Below are positions 8,823-19,335 of a stretch of 64,000 nucleotides of DNA, in pieces. Each line of letters begins with the position of its first letter. Position 1 is the first letter of the stretch. The notes beneath the pieces were generated by a model. That model had not been told where the DNA came from, ran no database searches, and was given only the letters and a program-made list of their open reading frames with translations. The stretch is from an uncultured Pedobacter sp. GTDB lineage: Bacteria; Bacteroidota; Bacteroidia; Sphingobacteriales; Sphingobacteriaceae. The translations under genes and the position numbers were made by a program. The stretch is from the NCBI RefSeq assembly GCF_913776295.1, contig NZ_CAJYOJ010000053.1, positions 1 to 64,000 of the forward strand, in the 5' to 3' direction.

Positions 8823-10748
8823 ATGAATCTTTTTTTTCGATATCGCTTTATTCCTGTTTTTACGCTTGCCCTGTTCTGCCTGCTATCGTGCCGGCAAAAG
8901 CCCGAGGCAAATGGCAGTGGTCAGTCCGTGTCAGCTCAGGGACAATCTACAGCGGATCTGCTCTCATTTATCATTTCATTAGATACACTAGTAGGATCTA
9001 AAAAGTTAAAGACAGTCATCGATAGGCAGGATAGTATCCTCTCTTTAATGCCGGCAAAGGAGAAAAATCCTTTTTACCATTATTTCAAAGCAAGAAAATT
9101 TTCCATTGCGAAGAAAAGGGATAGCGCGCTTGCTGCTTATGAGCAAATGAGGGGATACCGTAAAAATGACGATATTGAGTTGTTAAAGGAAAATGCAATC
9201 ATTTCGTATGCCATAGGCAATGGCTCAATGGTAGAGGCCCGGCTTATGAACCGGATACTATCAGGTTTAAAGGCCGCAGAAATACAGAAAAGCCGGTTAA
9301 CCTACCGTTATTATGATTTAATTGCGCAAGCCTATTATCAAAACGATAACGAACAAAAATCGTTGGAATACGCTGCCAGGTATTATGCGGCCCACCCTTA
9401 TAAAAATTCTTCCGTTATCAAACAACGGTATTTTGATATCTCTTTTTTGCTTGCTTCGAGGCTTGGTGATTTGAACAAAATGTTATATTACAACAACCAG
9501 GCGCGCATACTGGCTGTTAACATCAAAGATAGCCTGGCGCTGGCCCGCACTTACGATAATCAGGCTCAGATTTACAGTAAGCAGAGAAAAAACGGAAAGG
9601 CACTTGAGTGTAGTCGTATATACTTTAACTTTTTGAAAAAGACGAATAACCTGAATGATATTGCTTACAGTAATCTCGCTACTTCTTTTATCCGTAATAC
9701 CCAGCCAGACTCGGCTATTTTTTATTTCCGCGCAGGGATGGAAATGGAGAAAAAAGATCCATCAGGCAAGCGCAAAACTTCTCCCTACATGGGGCTTATT
9801 GATGCTTATAAGTTAAAAGGCAATTTCAAATCGGCATTGGCAGCTGCCGATTCTCTTTATAAAACTGAAATCAGCAACAGTAAAGCGATAGAGGCGGCAA
9901 GGATAGCTGAATTACATGAAAAATATGAGGTAGAAAAAAAAGACCGTAGTATTAACGAACTGAACAGCCGAAATCAGCTAAATGAGAAACTGATTAACCA
10001 ACAGCGCTGGTTACTGTTTATGGTGTTGGTTATTTCCGTTGCCGCTGTGTCGCTGTTCATCATCATTTATCGCCAGCTTCGTTTAAAAGATAAGAACAAG
10101 CTTCTGGCAGCTGATAACCAGCGTTTGATTATGGAACAAAAACTTCTTCAGGTACAACTGAATCCACATTTCATATTTAATGCCATTTCCAATCTGCAAG
10201 GTCTGATTTCATCGGGCAATACCTCTGAGTCTGTAAGGTATTTAAAATCTTTTTCAGGTTTATTAAGGGCGGTTCTTGAACAAAACAGGAAGGATTTTAT
10301 CTCCATCGAAGAAGAGATATCTTCGTTAAATAATTACCTTTTATTACAGCAGATGCGTTATGCCGATACCTTTACGTATCGGATTTCGGTTTCGAAAGAA
10401 ATTGATGCACAGGCCACACTCATTCCTCCTATGTTTATCCAGCCTTTTGTCGAGAATTCGATTGAGCATGGATTTAGGAATATCCCTTATAAAGGATTAC
10501 TTAAAATTTCTTTTCATCAGCAAGACAATCAGCTCGGAATAACAATAGACGACAATGGCTGCGGCTTAAATAATAAGGTAGCTGGAAATAAGCAAAAGCA
10601 GTCTTTGGCACAAACCATTCTGACCGAACGGTTCGAAGCGCTTTTTTGCCGTTATAGCCAAAATGCCAATTTTACGCTTACCAACAAAAATGATACTGGT
10701 GAGCATGGTGTGCTGGTGAAAATCAATATTCCGATTATCAACGATTAA
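8823..10748 (+). CDS. Sensor histidine kinase, LytS/YehU type, with TPR sensor region
   Basis: 641 residues. The N-terminus looks like a lipoprotein signal (LFCLLSC, Cys23). Residues about 50-350 are TPR-like helices. A coiled segment precedes one membrane helix at 396-416. The His_kinase domain follows, with the phosphoacceptor His449 in QLNPHFIFNAISNLQ, the N box QPFVENSIEHGF and the G box DDNGCGL. It autophosphorylates and should pass the phosphate to the LytTR regulator 12 nt downstream. A periplasmic TPR sensor with one membrane helix is a common Bacteroidota layout. The start at 8823 gives the complete signal. Confidence 0.92.
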   Translation: MNLFFRYRFIPVFTLALFCLLSCRQKPEANGSGQSVSAQGQSTADLLSFIISLDTLVGSKKLKTVIDRQDSILSLMPAKEKNPFYHYFKARKFSIAKKRDSALAAYEQMRGYRKNDDIELLKENAIISYAIGNGSMVEARLMNRILSGLKAAEIQKSRLTYRYYDLIAQAYYQNDNEQKSLEYAARYYAAHPYKNSSVIKQRYFDISFLLASRLGDLNKMLYYNNQARILAVNIKDSLALARTYDNQAQIYSKQRKNGKALECSRIYFNFLKKTNNLNDIAYSNLATSFIRNTQPDSAIFYFRAGMEMEKKDPSGKRKTSPYMGLIDAYKLKGNFKSALAAADSLYKTEISNSKAIEAARIAELHEKYEVEKKDRSINELNSRNQLNEKLINQQRWLLFMVLVISVAAVSLFIIIYRQLRLKDKNKLLAADNQRLIMEQKLLQVQLNPHFIFNAISNLQGLISSGNTSESVRYLKSFSGLLRAVLEQNRKDFISIEEEISSLNNYLLLQQMRYADTFTYRISVSKEIDAQATLIPPMFIQPFVENSIEHGFRNIPYKGLLKISFHQQDNQLGITIDDNGCGLNNKVAGNKQKQSLAQTILTERFEALFCRYSQNANFTLTNKNDTGEHGVLVKINIPIIND

Positions 10749-10760
10749 TTTACGTTCATT

Positions 10761-11507
10761 ATGAAACTTTATATACTGGAAGACGAGCCGCGGATTATGC
10801 AGCATATTTTACAGATTGTAAGCCGGATCGATTATGTACAAGTGATAGGCGGGGCTGCAGAAATAGCTGTTGCCGCCGCTGAAATACCGGTTTTAAAGCC
10901 CGAAATCATTCTTGCTGATATCAGACTAAAGGATGGTGACAGTTTTGAGCTTTTTGAACGGATTGGCGTAACAGATTTTCAGGTCATCTTTTTAACTGCT
11001 TACGATCAATATGCGATACAGGCACTTAATCTTGGTGCTTTAGCTTATCTGCTTAAGCCAGTTGACGAAGAGTCGCTTACCTCTGCCATAAATAAATGCT
11101 TTCACCACCGTAAACAGGAGTTATTTGACCAACACCAATTAAGCATTGCCAAAGAACATTATCTATCCCAGGGTTTATCGGCCAACAAGCGTATTGCACT
11201 TAAAACACTCGAATATATTGAAGTGGTTGCTATAGAGAATATTATGTTCTGCAAAGGCGATAAAGGATATACCACTTTTGTGATCAAAGGATCAAATGAA
11301 ATACTGGTATCAAAAGGTTTGAAAGATTATGAAAGCCTGCTGTCTCCTTTTGGCTTTTTAAGATGCCACCAATCCTATCTGGTCAATTTTGCCTATGTTA
11401 AAAAATATTTCAGGGAAGGCTATCTTCAAATGGATAATGGAGAGAAGATCCAGGTTTCCAGCAGAAAGAAAGAAGAGGTATTAAGGTATCTGGAGAATAT
11501 TGCTTAA
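10761..11507 (+). CDS. LytTR-family response regulator
   Basis: 248 residues. The receiver domain (1-120) has acidic residues EDEP at 7-10, phosphoacceptor Asp53 in ILADIRLKDGD, LTAYDQYA and the conserved Lys in YLLKPVD. The LytTR DNA-binding domain (about 145-245) contains IMFCKGDKGYTTF and FLRCHQSYLVNF. It begins 12 nt after the kinase, so the two form one operon. Family members bind direct repeats upstream of target genes; the targets cannot be read here, although the DUF3857 gene 290 nt downstream is a neighbour. Confidence 0.94.
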   Translation: MKLYILEDEPRIMQHILQIVSRIDYVQVIGGAAEIAVAAAEIPVLKPEIILADIRLKDGDSFELFERIGVTDFQVIFLTAYDQYAIQALNLGALAYLLKPVDEESLTSAINKCFHHRKQELFDQHQLSIAKEHYLSQGLSANKRIALKTLEYIEVVAIENIMFCKGDKGYTTFVIKGSNEILVSKGLKDYESLLSPFGFLRCHQSYLVNFAYVKKYFREGYLQMDNGEKIQVSSRKKEEVLRYLENIA

Positions 11508-11795
11508 GCTTATCTGGGCAGAAAATTTTCAAAACGCTCATGTAAACCGGAAGTATATATTAAACTGGTTAATTCCTATACTTCTTATAAACACATTGAT
11601 CCACGATCATTGCGGTGTTGACTATTGATACACTTGGTGATCAACATTTAGCTCTTCTTATTTGGCTAATCCTTTTCACTATGATTAAATATTTGGTTCA
11701 ATATTCTAAATACTCACTGTAAATAAGGTGTTTTTATGTTTATTTTGATCAAAAATTGCTTTTGATTCAGATTTGTTTTTTTTTATAATTACAAA

Positions 11796-14700
11796 ATGAA
11801 ATTCAAACTATTAATTCTCTCTATTCTTGTTTCTTCGTCTATTCAGGCACAAACAAATTTAAACCCAGGTTGGGAATATTTTTTCAAAAACGACCGTACA
11901 GCAGCACGTGATTTTTTTACCAAAGCAGCCCTAAAACCTGCATCTTCAGATGAAGCAAATGTTGCGCTTTCTATGATGACTGAAATGGACCGTTCGGATA
12001 AAGAGGGCTTTGACTATTTAAATAAATTAGCCAATACCTCGAAAAACCCGCAACCATACCTGGTCGCACTCTGGAGTGATATGCCCAACAGGGCTTCCAG
12101 AATAAAAACAGCCGATCAGCTGGAGTTTTATAAAAAACTTGCAGCAAGAAAAGACGTTGACGGAACCCTAAATGCATTGGCCTATTCGTCATTAGGTTCG
12201 CATTACGAAGAGAAAAAGCAATATGCCGATGCAGATCAGTATTTCAATAAGATTGGCGAAATCGAAAATTGGTTAATTACTGGCGAGTATGAAAATATTT
12301 CGACCAGTGGTTTTGATAAACCATATGATGATATTTTAGCCCATCCGGAACTTAATTATGTTTTTACGGGGAAGAAGAACCGGAAATTTAGCTGGAGAAC
12401 GGTACCTTATACCAGGCACGATAAATGGTTCGATTTTACCTATTACAATACTTACGAAAATGCATTACAGTTTGCCCAAACCTTTGTTAATGCACCTGTA
12501 AATACAACGGCGCAGTTGAGGATCGGCGTATCCGGATCGGTAAAGGTTTGGGTAAACGACCGGCTTGTCATCAGCGAATCTGAAGAAAGAAACAACGATC
12601 TTGATGCCTATATCGTTCCGGTTAACTTAAACCAGGGCTACAACCGGATTTTGGTACAGATTGGTGAAAGTTATGCAGGTAGATCGAATTTTATGCTGCG
12701 GTTAACAGATGCTAACGGAACCCCGTTAGATAAGCTTTCTGCCACAAGTACACCGCAAGCCTATTCAAAAGACACTAACCCTGTTGCTGCTCAGCTCAAG
12801 TCGGTTGGCTTTAAGTATTTTGAAGATGCCCTAAAAGCAAAACCTCAGAACTATTTAAATCAGTTAATGATGGCGAAGCTTTACCTGCGTTTAGGGAATG
12901 TATTTGATGCGAGATTGATCCTGGAGAAACTTAAAAAGCGTTTCCCCGAAAGCACCTATCTGAACCTGATGATGATAGAGCTTTTTGGGAAAGCGGACAA
13001 TAGAACCGGAATAGAAACCCTGAAAGAAGAAATCAAAACTCACGACCCTGATTGTTCACTTGCGCTTGAACTGATGTACAACGAGCATTTTCAACAGAAT
13101 GATTACGTACGGGCAAAAGAAATTATAGCCAAACTCGAAAAAATCTATGGTGAGAATGAAGCGGTTTTGATTAAAAAACTTAATATACTCGGGCAAGAGA
13201 AAAAACAACCGGAAATTATCGACCTGGTTGAAAAAATTTATCCTCAGCATTTAAGTTCAGCAGATATTGTGAATTTAAAATACCTGATTGAAGTGCAGAT
13301 TAGGAAAAATCCTAAGGCTATTGATATTCTTCAAAAGTATATTAACGAAAATAACGATTATAAAGCGGCTAAATATGTAGCTAAATTATACATGGATAAA
13401 GGAGAAACTGATGCGGGGATTGATATCTATAAGAAAGAACTGAAAGATGATCCGATTGGTTTTTCAGTTTATACCGACCTGGCAGCCGTTTATTATAAGT
13501 TGCAACAGTATGATGAAGCTGAAAAATTATATTTAAAGGTACTGGAGATTGACCCTAACAACGCGTTTGTGTATTCGCAGTTGGGTATGTTGTATGATGC
13601 AAATAAGCAGAAAGAAAAAAGTATTAAGGCTTACGAAACGAGTTTACAGATCGATCCGAACAATTACACTGTGATTCAGTTGTTAAGAACCCTTCAGGAT
13701 AAAAAGGCCGTTTTCGATTACTTCGAAAAACCCGACGTGAAAGCGATGGTTAGCCAGGCACCATCCAAAACCGAATATCCTGATGGGCAGGTTGTGGTTT
13801 TAAATAATGAGGTGCAGAAAGTTGTTTATGAAAACGGAGGATCGGAAGAGAAACACTTTTTTACGGCAAAAATCCTCACCCAGAAAGGGCTTGAAAGCTT
13901 TAAGGAGTACGCCATTCCTTATAACAATGATCAGAACTATGCTATCGAAATTGCTGAGGTGATAAAAACCAATGGAACGAAAGTTCCGGCCGAAACCAAC
14001 AATAATGAATTGGTGTTTACCAACCTGGAAGTTGGCGACGTAATCAATATCCGCTATAAAATCGAAAATTTCCACATGGGAGCCATGTCGAGCCATTTTT
14101 GGGATGCCTTCTATTTTAGTGATGGACTCGATAATCTTAAAATTAAATATTCGCTGCTCATCCACCGCGACAAAGCGTTTAAATATGTGTTTTCGCAACA
14201 GGATATTGCTCCCCTTAAAACAACAAAGGATGAATTTGATTTGTACGTTTGGGAGAAGAATAAACAAGAAGCATTAAGATACGAAGATAAAATGCCGCCA
14301 ATGGATGATGTAACCAATATGCTGTATTTATCATCTATTCCGGATTGGAAATTTATTGCAGATTGGTACGATAATATTGCTTCGGCCAAGGCAAGGAGCA
14401 GTTATGAAATTAAAACAGTAGTAAACGATTTGTTTGCGGGCAAAGGTAATCCGGATGATTTGACCAAAATCAAAATGATTTATAATTACATCATTACCAA
14501 CATCGCATATAGCTCTGTATCGTTCAGGCAAAGTGGTATTATTCCACAAAACCCATCAACAGTGATTAATACCAGAATTGGCGATTGTAAAGATGTGTCT
14601 ACACTTTTTGTTAGCATGTGTAAAGAAGCAGGTATTTCAGCAACGCTGGCTTTGGCAAATACCAGAGATCGGGGACAGCATACGCTATTATTGCCAAGTA

Positions 14701-15524
14701 TCGAATTTAATCACTGCATTGCCAAATCTACCATAGGTGGAAAAGATTATTGGGTAGAACTCACTTCCGGAACCTTGCCTTTTAACACTTTCAGTAATAC
14801 TTTTCTTGGTTCTAATATTCTGGAAATTAACAAAACGAGCATAGGCTTGACTCCATTTAATCCCGGTATAAGAGGAAAAAATATTATGGGTTACAAAACC
14901 GAAGTGAAGTTGGAAAATGCCGATATGATGGTAAAGGAAACGAATTGGAATACCGGATCAATGTCTAGCTACATGAGAAGTGTCTTTAACGATTTGAGCA
15001 ATGCGGATCAAATCAAGAAAATGAAGGAAGATTTAACGGGTACTTATCCTGAAAATGAGATTTATAGCTTGAATTTTACCAACCTAAATGCCGCAAAGTC
15101 AACTTCTGATACAGTAGCGACCGCCTGCTCATATAAATTGCTCAATGTGAGCAAAAGTGTAGCAGGGATGTCTATATTCTCTATTCCATGGTCAAATAAA
15201 TCATATGCCACCGCACTGCAGGTGATTTCACCGCGTAAATTTGGTTTAGATCTTACCCAATTGTTTGGCATTGATGAGTCTAACCAGGAATTATCATTAG
15301 AATTGCCAACGGGCAAAGCGATGGTTCAGCCTTTTAAAACTGTACAACTGACCAACGATTTTATTGATTTTAAGCTGGAAAGTGAACAACAGGGAAATAA
15401 AATCTTATTAAAGCGGCGTTTTGTATTAAAGAAAGATTACGTTCCTGTAGATAAGATCGATCAGTTTAAGGCATTTTATAAGGAAATGGCCGAAGCTGAT
15501 GATCAGCAATTGGCGATGAAGTAG
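11796..15524 (+). CDS. DUF3857 / transglutaminase-like protein with TPR repeats
   Basis: 1242 residues with a Sec signal (cleavage near SIQAQ). The N-terminal part is beta-rich (about 170-310) and is followed by TPR-like helical repeats (about 340-620; YYKLQQYDEAEKLYLKVLEIDPNN). A DUF3857 domain (about 640-830) precedes a transglutaminase core with catalytic Cys931 in RIGDCKDVSTL and His973 in FNHCIAK. A C-terminal DUF2569-like beta region follows. The Cys-His core is intact, so it may be an active thiol enzyme, though many relatives are of unknown substrate. It acts in the periplasm, has its own promoter region (290 nt gap) and stands alone. Confidence 0.88.
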   Translation: MKFKLLILSILVSSSIQAQTNLNPGWEYFFKNDRTAARDFFTKAALKPASSDEANVALSMMTEMDRSDKEGFDYLNKLANTSKNPQPYLVALWSDMPNRASRIKTADQLEFYKKLAARKDVDGTLNALAYSSLGSHYEEKKQYADADQYFNKIGEIENWLITGEYENISTSGFDKPYDDILAHPELNYVFTGKKNRKFSWRTVPYTRHDKWFDFTYYNTYENALQFAQTFVNAPVNTTAQLRIGVSGSVKVWVNDRLVISESEERNNDLDAYIVPVNLNQGYNRILVQIGESYAGRSNFMLRLTDANGTPLDKLSATSTPQAYSKDTNPVAAQLKSVGFKYFEDALKAKPQNYLNQLMMAKLYLRLGNVFDARLILEKLKKRFPESTYLNLMMIELFGKADNRTGIETLKEEIKTHDPDCSLALELMYNEHFQQNDYVRAKEIIAKLEKIYGENEAVLIKKLNILGQEKKQPEIIDLVEKIYPQHLSSADIVNLKYLIEVQIRKNPKAIDILQKYINENNDYKAAKYVAKLYMDKGETDAGIDIYKKELKDDPIGFSVYTDLAAVYYKLQQYDEAEKLYLKVLEIDPNNAFVYSQLGMLYDANKQKEKSIKAYETSLQIDPNNYTVIQLLRTLQDKKAVFDYFEKPDVKAMVSQAPSKTEYPDGQVVVLNNEVQKVVYENGGSEEKHFFTAKILTQKGLESFKEYAIPYNNDQNYAIEIAEVIKTNGTKVPAETNNNELVFTNLEVGDVINIRYKIENFHMGAMSSHFWDAFYFSDGLDNLKIKYSLLIHRDKAFKYVFSQQDIAPLKTTKDEFDLYVWEKNKQEALRYEDKMPPMDDVTNMLYLSSIPDWKFIADWYDNIASAKARSSYEIKTVVNDLFAGKGNPDDLTKIKMIYNYIITNIAYSSVSFRQSGIIPQNPSTVINTRIGDCKDVSTLFVSMCKEAGISATLALANTRDRGQHTLLLPSIEFNHCIAKSTIGGKDYWVELTSGTLPFNTFSNTFLGSNILEINKTSIGLTPFNPGIRGKNIMGYKTEVKLENADMMVKETNWNTGSMSSYMRSVFNDLSNADQIKKMKEDLTGTYPENEIYSLNFTNLNAAKSTSDTVATACSYKLLNVSKSVAGMSIFSIPWSNKSYATALQVISPRKFGLDLTQLFGIDESNQELSLELPTGKAMVQPFKTVQLTNDFIDFKLESEQQGNKILLKRRFVLKKDYVPVDKIDQFKAFYKEMAEADDQQLAMK

Positions 15525-16337
15525 AACTGGAGTCCATACCGAAATAGATTTCCGTTTCAGATATATTTGTTTGTAAAAATTAATAGTGTAAATGGAAAAA
15601 ACTAACGGTATGGGCATACATCTACCCGCATATCCAATGGCTTTTCATATAGCAGCAGTTTTCGCCAGCTTTTTTTCCGGCCAGTTTTCTGAAAATCAAT
15701 GTCAAAACATATGGCCATTATTCAGGCAATAGAATTGCCTGGAATCTCTTAACGCCAAAAGGCCGCCGCTGCAGTTTGAGTAAAGGGCCATATTTTATTG
15801 TTTTTGAATCAAGGGCTCAATCTGTGTAAAATCAATAACCTCCTTCTGATTGTGAAGTTTGCATCAGACAAAATTCATTGCTTACGTTTTTGTATGGTTT
15901 TAATGGTAAACGGAAATACGTTTCCATAGTTGTGTGCTTGTGCCTGATGTTTACTTCATCATAAGATTTTATGTATTTTAAATTATACACAAATGTATTT
16001 TTAAAAAATATATTTGTGTATTTTTAATATATATTTCGTATGTATTTTTTTTAATAATAAAAAAGTACGTATCTATGTGTAAGTCAAATCCATCTTATCA
16101 CTCAAACCGCTCATCAAAATGAAAAACGCTCATTCATCAATTATTCCAATCATTATAATTTAACTGCATATTGCTAAATATCAGTTAGTTGTATTTTGCT
16201 TGTCGTCAATATTAATATCATACCTGATCAGCCAAGTATGAAGCTAATACTGGTTTAGTTATTAATATTTTAAAACAAATTAACAATATTTTATCTGCCT
16301 TAATCTACTTTTTTAATAAACCTTAAACCTAACAAAC
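15525..16337. other. Long AT-rich intergenic region upstream of the four-gene cluster
   Basis: 813 nt with no supportable gene. The last 400 nt are very AT-rich. It holds the long inverted repeat at 15985-16021 and must contain the promoter of the 16338-20501 operon, but no TAnnTTTG box stands out. Confidence 0.5.
15985..16021. repeat. 37-bp near-perfect inverted repeat
   Basis: Arms read ATACACAAATGTATTTTT and, from the other strand, ATACACAAATATATTTTT, meeting at a TTTAAA centre. It is 316 nt before the first gene of the four-gene cluster. The size and symmetry fit a dimeric operator, or a cruciform or hairpin. The arms start with A-T rather than G-C pairs, which argues against a simple terminator. 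Confidence 0.7.
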
Positions 16338-17168
16338 GTGAAAAATTTATTATCAATTATCATTCCTGTACTCGAGGGGATGGAAGAATCTCCGTTGAAG
16401 CACCAACTTTTGGCCTATTTTCCAGAGCAAGCTGAACATTTTAAAACCATTGAAGACAGCTTTGTAAAACTCACCGCAGTGCTGCATGATCGGGATCATC
16501 TTAAACCTTTTTTTCATAGCTGGAGCCAAACAAACAATAGTGCCGTTACTGTTGCCGGATTGAGTAACCGCATGACCATGCTGATCCATAAAAATATACC
16601 TGTAGCAGACGAAGCGCAGCTTTTCAGATCGGTAGCCAGTTTAAACAGGATCGTTGATGAAGACCTGGCTGTTGTTGGCAAAGTATTACACTCTGATCTG
16701 TTCTATACCATGGCTACAAATACCTGCGGTGATGATGGATGGTTGTTGAGGCAATATCTTGATCCAAGTGCACGTGCCTTTAAATATTGGAAAGACCAGA
16801 ACTCGTTGCGGAATAAAGATTTATTGATCGGCCTGTTAACCACGCTGGTGCATGAAATTTATACCCATGGAGAGGTGGAATTTATACTTCCAAAATTTAC
16901 GCGTTGGCTGGAAGATGACTTTGGTTTTGACAAAGATACGCTAAAACATACATTGGCCTGGATAACCGTACATTGCGGACCAACAGAAAAAAACCATTTC
17001 TTTTATGCGGTTAGTGCTATCAATTATTACATTAAAGCGATGGACGTAAATTTGGCTGATTATGATCTGCGCGAGATTGTTGCCGATTACTTAAGTAAAA
17101 AAGCGGCCGTAATGGAAACCATTAGTGCCAGTTTGGAACCCGTAATGCATGAAGAAGAAATTGCATAA
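16338..17168 (+). CDS. Helical heme-oxygenase-like (iron-containing redox enzyme) protein
   Basis: 276 residues, almost all alpha-helical, with no signal peptide. The length and pattern of conserved acid/His residues resemble the heme-oxygenase-like fold of TenA/PqqC-type and diiron oxidase (HDO) enzymes. Candidate metal ligands are E109 (VDEDL), H118, E173 and H177 (VHEIYTHGEVE), H212, and E217-x-x-H220 (HCGPTEKNHFF). I cannot confirm the ligand set without alignment. It is the first gene of a cluster of four with 2-nt gaps or overlaps, so it probably performs an oxidation or oxidative cleavage within the pathway (inference). Confidence 0.6.
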   Translation: MKNLLSIIIPVLEGMEESPLKHQLLAYFPEQAEHFKTIEDSFVKLTAVLHDRDHLKPFFHSWSQTNNSAVTVAGLSNRMTMLIHKNIPVADEAQLFRSVASLNRIVDEDLAVVGKVLHSDLFYTMATNTCGDDGWLLRQYLDPSARAFKYWKDQNSLRNKDLLIGLLTTLVHEIYTHGEVEFILPKFTRWLEDDFGFDKDTLKHTLAWITVHCGPTEKNHFFYAVSAINYYIKAMDVNLADYDLREIVADYLSKKAAVMETISASLEPVMHEEEIA

Positions 17169-17170
17169 AG

Positions 17171-18403
17171 ATGAGGGGCGAACTTGTAGCAGACCAAATC
17201 ATCTGTAGTCGAGAGGCACTAAATGAAATGCTGATGAAGCACCTGGGCGAAATACCCTGCAATGGTGCTGATTCATTTTCTCCGGTTCCGGTGGCTGTAA
17301 ACCGTGATGAAATTGCACAGATGGAAAAGCTATGTCAGGTATTGAATAAGGCATTAACCAGTGTAGTCAATGCGTATTTTGCTGATGAAAGGATACGTGC
17401 CTTTTATAATTTTGATGATTGTTTGAACGATATCTTAAACACTGCAAACATGCAGCCTTATGAAGTGGGCATGTACCGTCCTGATTTTTTACAGGCAGAA
17501 GATGGCAGCATCAAAATCTGCGAAATAGGAGCCAGGTATCCGGTTAACGGGTGGATGTTGAGTTACTACCTAAACTTGATTGCTGAAGATAGCCGTTTAT
17601 CATCACTGGAGAACATTCCACATCAGCGTGATTTTATTGATGCTATTTTTAGCCGTTTCAACAGTAATGAGCCCGTTGTACTGGTACACGACAAAGAAAA
17701 AGGCACCGAAGTATTTTATCTGCTAAAGGAGTTCAGCAAACAGGGTTTAAATTATGTTTCTGCAAGTCCAGCCCAGTTAACATGCGAAAACGGATTTATT
17801 GTTTTGCACGGTAAACCTGTTCATCAGTTTATATTGGAAATGGACCGCGAAGAACTGCGTAATTTTGACCCTGAAGTGTTAAAGCTGATCATTAGTAAAG
17901 GAAACTATTTTAACGATGTCCGGACATTGATATTGGTCCATGACAAGCGCATCCTTGCTGTGCTGTATAGTGAAGAGATCATGAAAAATTATCTTTCTGA
18001 AGAAGAATATCTTTTTTTACGCTCTTTTTTAATACCTACTTATGCCTTGCATACACCCGAAAAACGAAATGAAGTAAGCAACTCATGCTTAAATTGGGTA
18101 TTAAAGCGCAACAGCGGTGGCCGGGGTATTGATATGTATGTAAAAGGCGATTGTGAAGCCGTTGTTTGGTCTGATATTATTGATAAACAATGGCCCGAAT
18201 ACATGATACAGGAATATGTACCGCAACGTTGGTTTAAATACAGTAGTGGTGCAGAGAAAAGCCTGATCAATTTAGTAGGGATGTTGCTGTGTTACAATAA
18301 CCGGTCATTTGGTCCCGGATTGTTCCGTGGTTCAGCAGAAAGCGTGGTTAATGTTCACCAGGGTAGGGGAGTCATTTTTCCCGCCATGATGTCGGCATCG
18401 TAA
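17171..18403 (+). CDS. Circularly permuted ATP-grasp-like enzyme
   Basis: 410 residues, soluble. ATP-grasp-like motifs are PDFLQAEDGSIKICEIGARYP (about 102-122), VLKRNSGGRGIDMYVKG (about 309-325, glycine-rich ATP loop) and PEYMIQEYVPQRWF (about 341-354). The order of these blocks matches permuted ATP-grasp proteins that ligate a carboxylate to an amine, such as glutathionylspermidine-synthase-like enzymes. Here it probably forms an amide bond in the cluster product. The start lies 2 nt after the previous stop and the stop is 2 nt before the next gene, so all are translated together. Confidence 0.68.
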   Translation: MRGELVADQIICSREALNEMLMKHLGEIPCNGADSFSPVPVAVNRDEIAQMEKLCQVLNKALTSVVNAYFADERIRAFYNFDDCLNDILNTANMQPYEVGMYRPDFLQAEDGSIKICEIGARYPVNGWMLSYYLNLIAEDSRLSSLENIPHQRDFIDAIFSRFNSNEPVVLVHDKEKGTEVFYLLKEFSKQGLNYVSASPAQLTCENGFIVLHGKPVHQFILEMDREELRNFDPEVLKLIISKGNYFNDVRTLILVHDKRILAVLYSEEIMKNYLSEEEYLFLRSFLIPTYALHTPEKRNEVSNSCLNWVLKRNSGGRGIDMYVKGDCEAVVWSDIIDKQWPEYMIQEYVPQRWFKYSSGAEKSLINLVGMLLCYNNRSFGPGLFRGSAESVVNVHQGRGVIFPAMMSAS

Positions 18404-18405
18404 AT

Positions 18406-19335
18406 ATGACACATGCCGTCATTATACCATTGTTTAATAAAGCAGCTTATATTACGCAAACGTTAACTTCACTCATCCGGCAAAGTAAACTGCCGGATGA
18501 GTTGATTATTGTAGACGATTTAAGTACAGATAATAGCCTCTCCGTTGTCTATGATTTTTTACGTGATCATATTTCAGCTTTTGGCCATTGCAGGATACAG
18601 GTAATTAGACTCACCGAAAACAAAGGACCGGGTAATGCACGCAATATCGGTTTTGCGGCTATCCATTCCGAATTGGTAAGTTTTTTGGATGCTGACGATG
18701 AATACCATCCAGATTTACTAAGCGTTGCAGCTCGTGCATTTGAAATGCATCAGCTCGATTTTATGGTACTTAATATTGCTTTTATGCCAGGCAACGAAAT
18801 ATGCCCTAAGCTGAAACCATTGAAAAGATACCTGGAACCGCTGGAGACAGATTTATATCTGATTAAACATCCTTTATTGGCCGTTAGCGATCCGCATTTT
18901 ATTATGGGGGTTGGCAGTAATGTAATTACACGAAGTAAGTGGATTGCCGCTAACCGATATGATTCGGAAGTACAGTTAAATGAAGGTATTGATTTTTGGT
19001 ATCGGGTGCTTAAAGGAATATTGAGCAAAGTGCCCGGAAAAATAGTATTGCAAGCAGGAGCTTATCTTTATGTTAACGAGGTTCCGGAGAGCCTTTCCAG
19101 GAAAAAATACAGCCATTTTAAACAGATCGAATTGCCGCCGGTAATTGCGAGGTATAGGAACAGTAAAGATAAACACGACCAGCTGTTGATGGGCATGATC
19201 GGTGAACGCTGGTATAAATATGCTTTACAGAATTTACCCTCCAACAGCCAAAAAATCAGATTTTTATGGCATTATCGCCACTTCTGGGCGAAGTATCTTA
19301 GCTATTTGTTCATCAAAAGTTTAAACCTTGAATGA
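18406..19335 (+). CDS. Family 2 glycosyltransferase
   Basis: 309 residues. The GT-A start is AVIIPLFNKAAYITQTLTSLI, then DELIIVDDLSTDNSL, GPGNARNIGF and the metal-binding FLDADDEYHPD (about 90-100). The C-terminal half (about 190-309) has a lower-similarity acceptor region with ending WHYRHFWAKYL, but no membrane helices, so it is soluble. It uses a nucleotide sugar on an unknown acceptor. Overlap with the next gene by 4 nt (ATGA) shows translational coupling. Confidence 0.92.
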   Translation: MTHAVIIPLFNKAAYITQTLTSLIRQSKLPDELIIVDDLSTDNSLSVVYDFLRDHISAFGHCRIQVIRLTENKGPGNARNIGFAAIHSELVSFLDADDEYHPDLLSVAARAFEMHQLDFMVLNIAFMPGNEICPKLKPLKRYLEPLETDLYLIKHPLLAVSDPHFIMGVGSNVITRSKWIAANRYDSEVQLNEGIDFWYRVLKGILSKVPGKIVLQAGAYLYVNEVPESLSRKKYSHFKQIELPPVIARYRNSKDKHDQLLMGMIGERWYKYALQNLPSNSQKIRFLWHYRHFWAKYLSYLFIKSLNLE

